DNA from: Natrinema salaciae
Lineage (GTDB): Archaea; Halobacteriota; Halobacteria; Halobacteriales; Natrialbaceae
DNA length: 64,000 nt
Assembly: GCF_900110865.1 (NCBI RefSeq)
Contig: NZ_FOFD01000003.1
Coordinates: forward strand, 801,607-865,606
Reading direction: 5' to 3'
This document shows positions 63,576 to 64,000 of this stretch, in pieces; position 1 is the first letter of the stretch; each line of letters begins with the position of its first letter. The notes beneath the pieces are model-generated. The model was not told the origin of the DNA and made no database searches. It saw only the letters and a list, made by a program, of their open reading frames with translations. The position numbers were made by a program, and so were the translations under genes.

Positions 63576-64000
63576 TACGATAGTACCTGTCAAGAAGTAG
63601 ACCAGTCGAGTCGCCGTCTCACAGTCCACTGTATCTGTTCCTGTATCGTCCATTTTGAAACGAATCGCCTCACACCCCTAATCCGTCGTTCGAGGAGTGC
63701 CCCGAGTTCGCCTCGTAGAAGCAACCAGTAGATGGGCTGCCGGTTTCTATCCGCTGGTTTTCCTCTTAAGTAATAGTATATTGACGAATCCTCGACCCTC
63801 TCGTTGTGTGTGAGTACCTACCTTCGAAGGCGCAGTTCGCAGGCCTTAAGTAGTGATCGGCGATTGTGATTATATACGAAGAAGGAGGCGGCGTGCGCGA
63901 CGCACTCCGTCATCTCGGATGGCTCGAGTCCGAAGGGGTTATGTACCCCAGACGGCCTACGAATACATCCGGAAGAAATGAGGATCCTACCCCTGCGGTC
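63576..64000. other. 3' end of the window with a possible HTH fragment
   Basis: No complete gene. A frame from about 63890 gives VRDALRHLGWLESEGVMYPR, which resembles the recognition part of a winged-helix regulator, and a shifted frame then gives RQTAYEYIRKK and a stop. This would be a frameshifted remnant, only weakly supported. The rest is AT-richer and has no features. Confidence 0.3.

Overview
The window is haloarchaeal chromosome. The proteins are strongly acidic, most of the sequence is GC-rich, and secreted proteins carry twin-arginine (RR) signals, often with a lipobox. Many starts lie about 25-30 nt downstream of a TATA-like element, as in leaderless haloarchaeal genes. Archaeal-type nadA/nadB/nadC, a doublet histone, RPA, a CCA-adding enzyme and an intron-containing tRNA-Met agree. 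The gene content looks like Natrialbales (Natrinema/Haloterrigena-like), but the genus cannot be fixed from sequence alone.

Region 1 (1-15 kb) is housekeeping: the end of carA; a siderophore-type iron-binding lipoprotein and FAD enzyme behind two DtxR/Idr-like palindromes; a SIMPL lipoprotein; cysteine synthase; a Gfo6-like sugar dehydrogenase; nadA-nadB and, beyond a MscS channel, nadC; a lipoate-ligase-like protein; DUF4385; and a hotdog thioesterase. Region 2 (15.4-21.4 kb) is a compact nitrous-oxide reductase operon, nosZ-(nosB-like)-nosD-nosF-nosY, with overlapping or nearly abutting genes. Region 3 (21.4-34.8 kb) has two tandem 54-aa membrane proteins, a nicotinamidase-like isochorismatase, two paralogous Hvo_1808-like surface proteins with a gluzincin-like motif, nicotinate phosphoribosyltransferase, membrane proteins, a TIGR00296 protein, a Tat-exported hydrolase, RNase P RNA, a PQQ-propeller protein, tRNA-Arg and a decayed tRNA-like element. 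Region 4 (35-40.8 kb) is an information-processing block: RPA, histone, histone-deacetylase-family enzyme, CCA-adding enzyme, tRNA-Asn and MoaB.

Region 5 (about 41-64 kb) begins at an intron-containing tRNA-Met and looks like an old, decaying genomic island. It holds a short HalOD1 protein, lipoproteins and orphan membrane proteins, a duplicated and frameshifted membrane gene, an Orc1/Cdc6 fragment, and inverted repeats. Intact modules lie among the debris: a lipoprotein plus membrane-anchored sulfite-oxidase-like molybdoenzyme plus HTH regulator plus small membrane protein; a DUF1254/DUF1214 protein; an unknown protein overlapping a HEAT-repeat protein; a rhodanese-metallo-beta-lactamase fusion with an MFS transporter; a CPBP protease; and a bactofilin-like membrane protein. 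Two genes here (DUF998 and an MFS transporter) are each broken by a single in-frame stop.

The most coherent functional themes are NAD synthesis and salvage (NadA, NadB, NadC, NAPRTase, nicotinamidase-like), nitrous oxide respiration, and iron acquisition.
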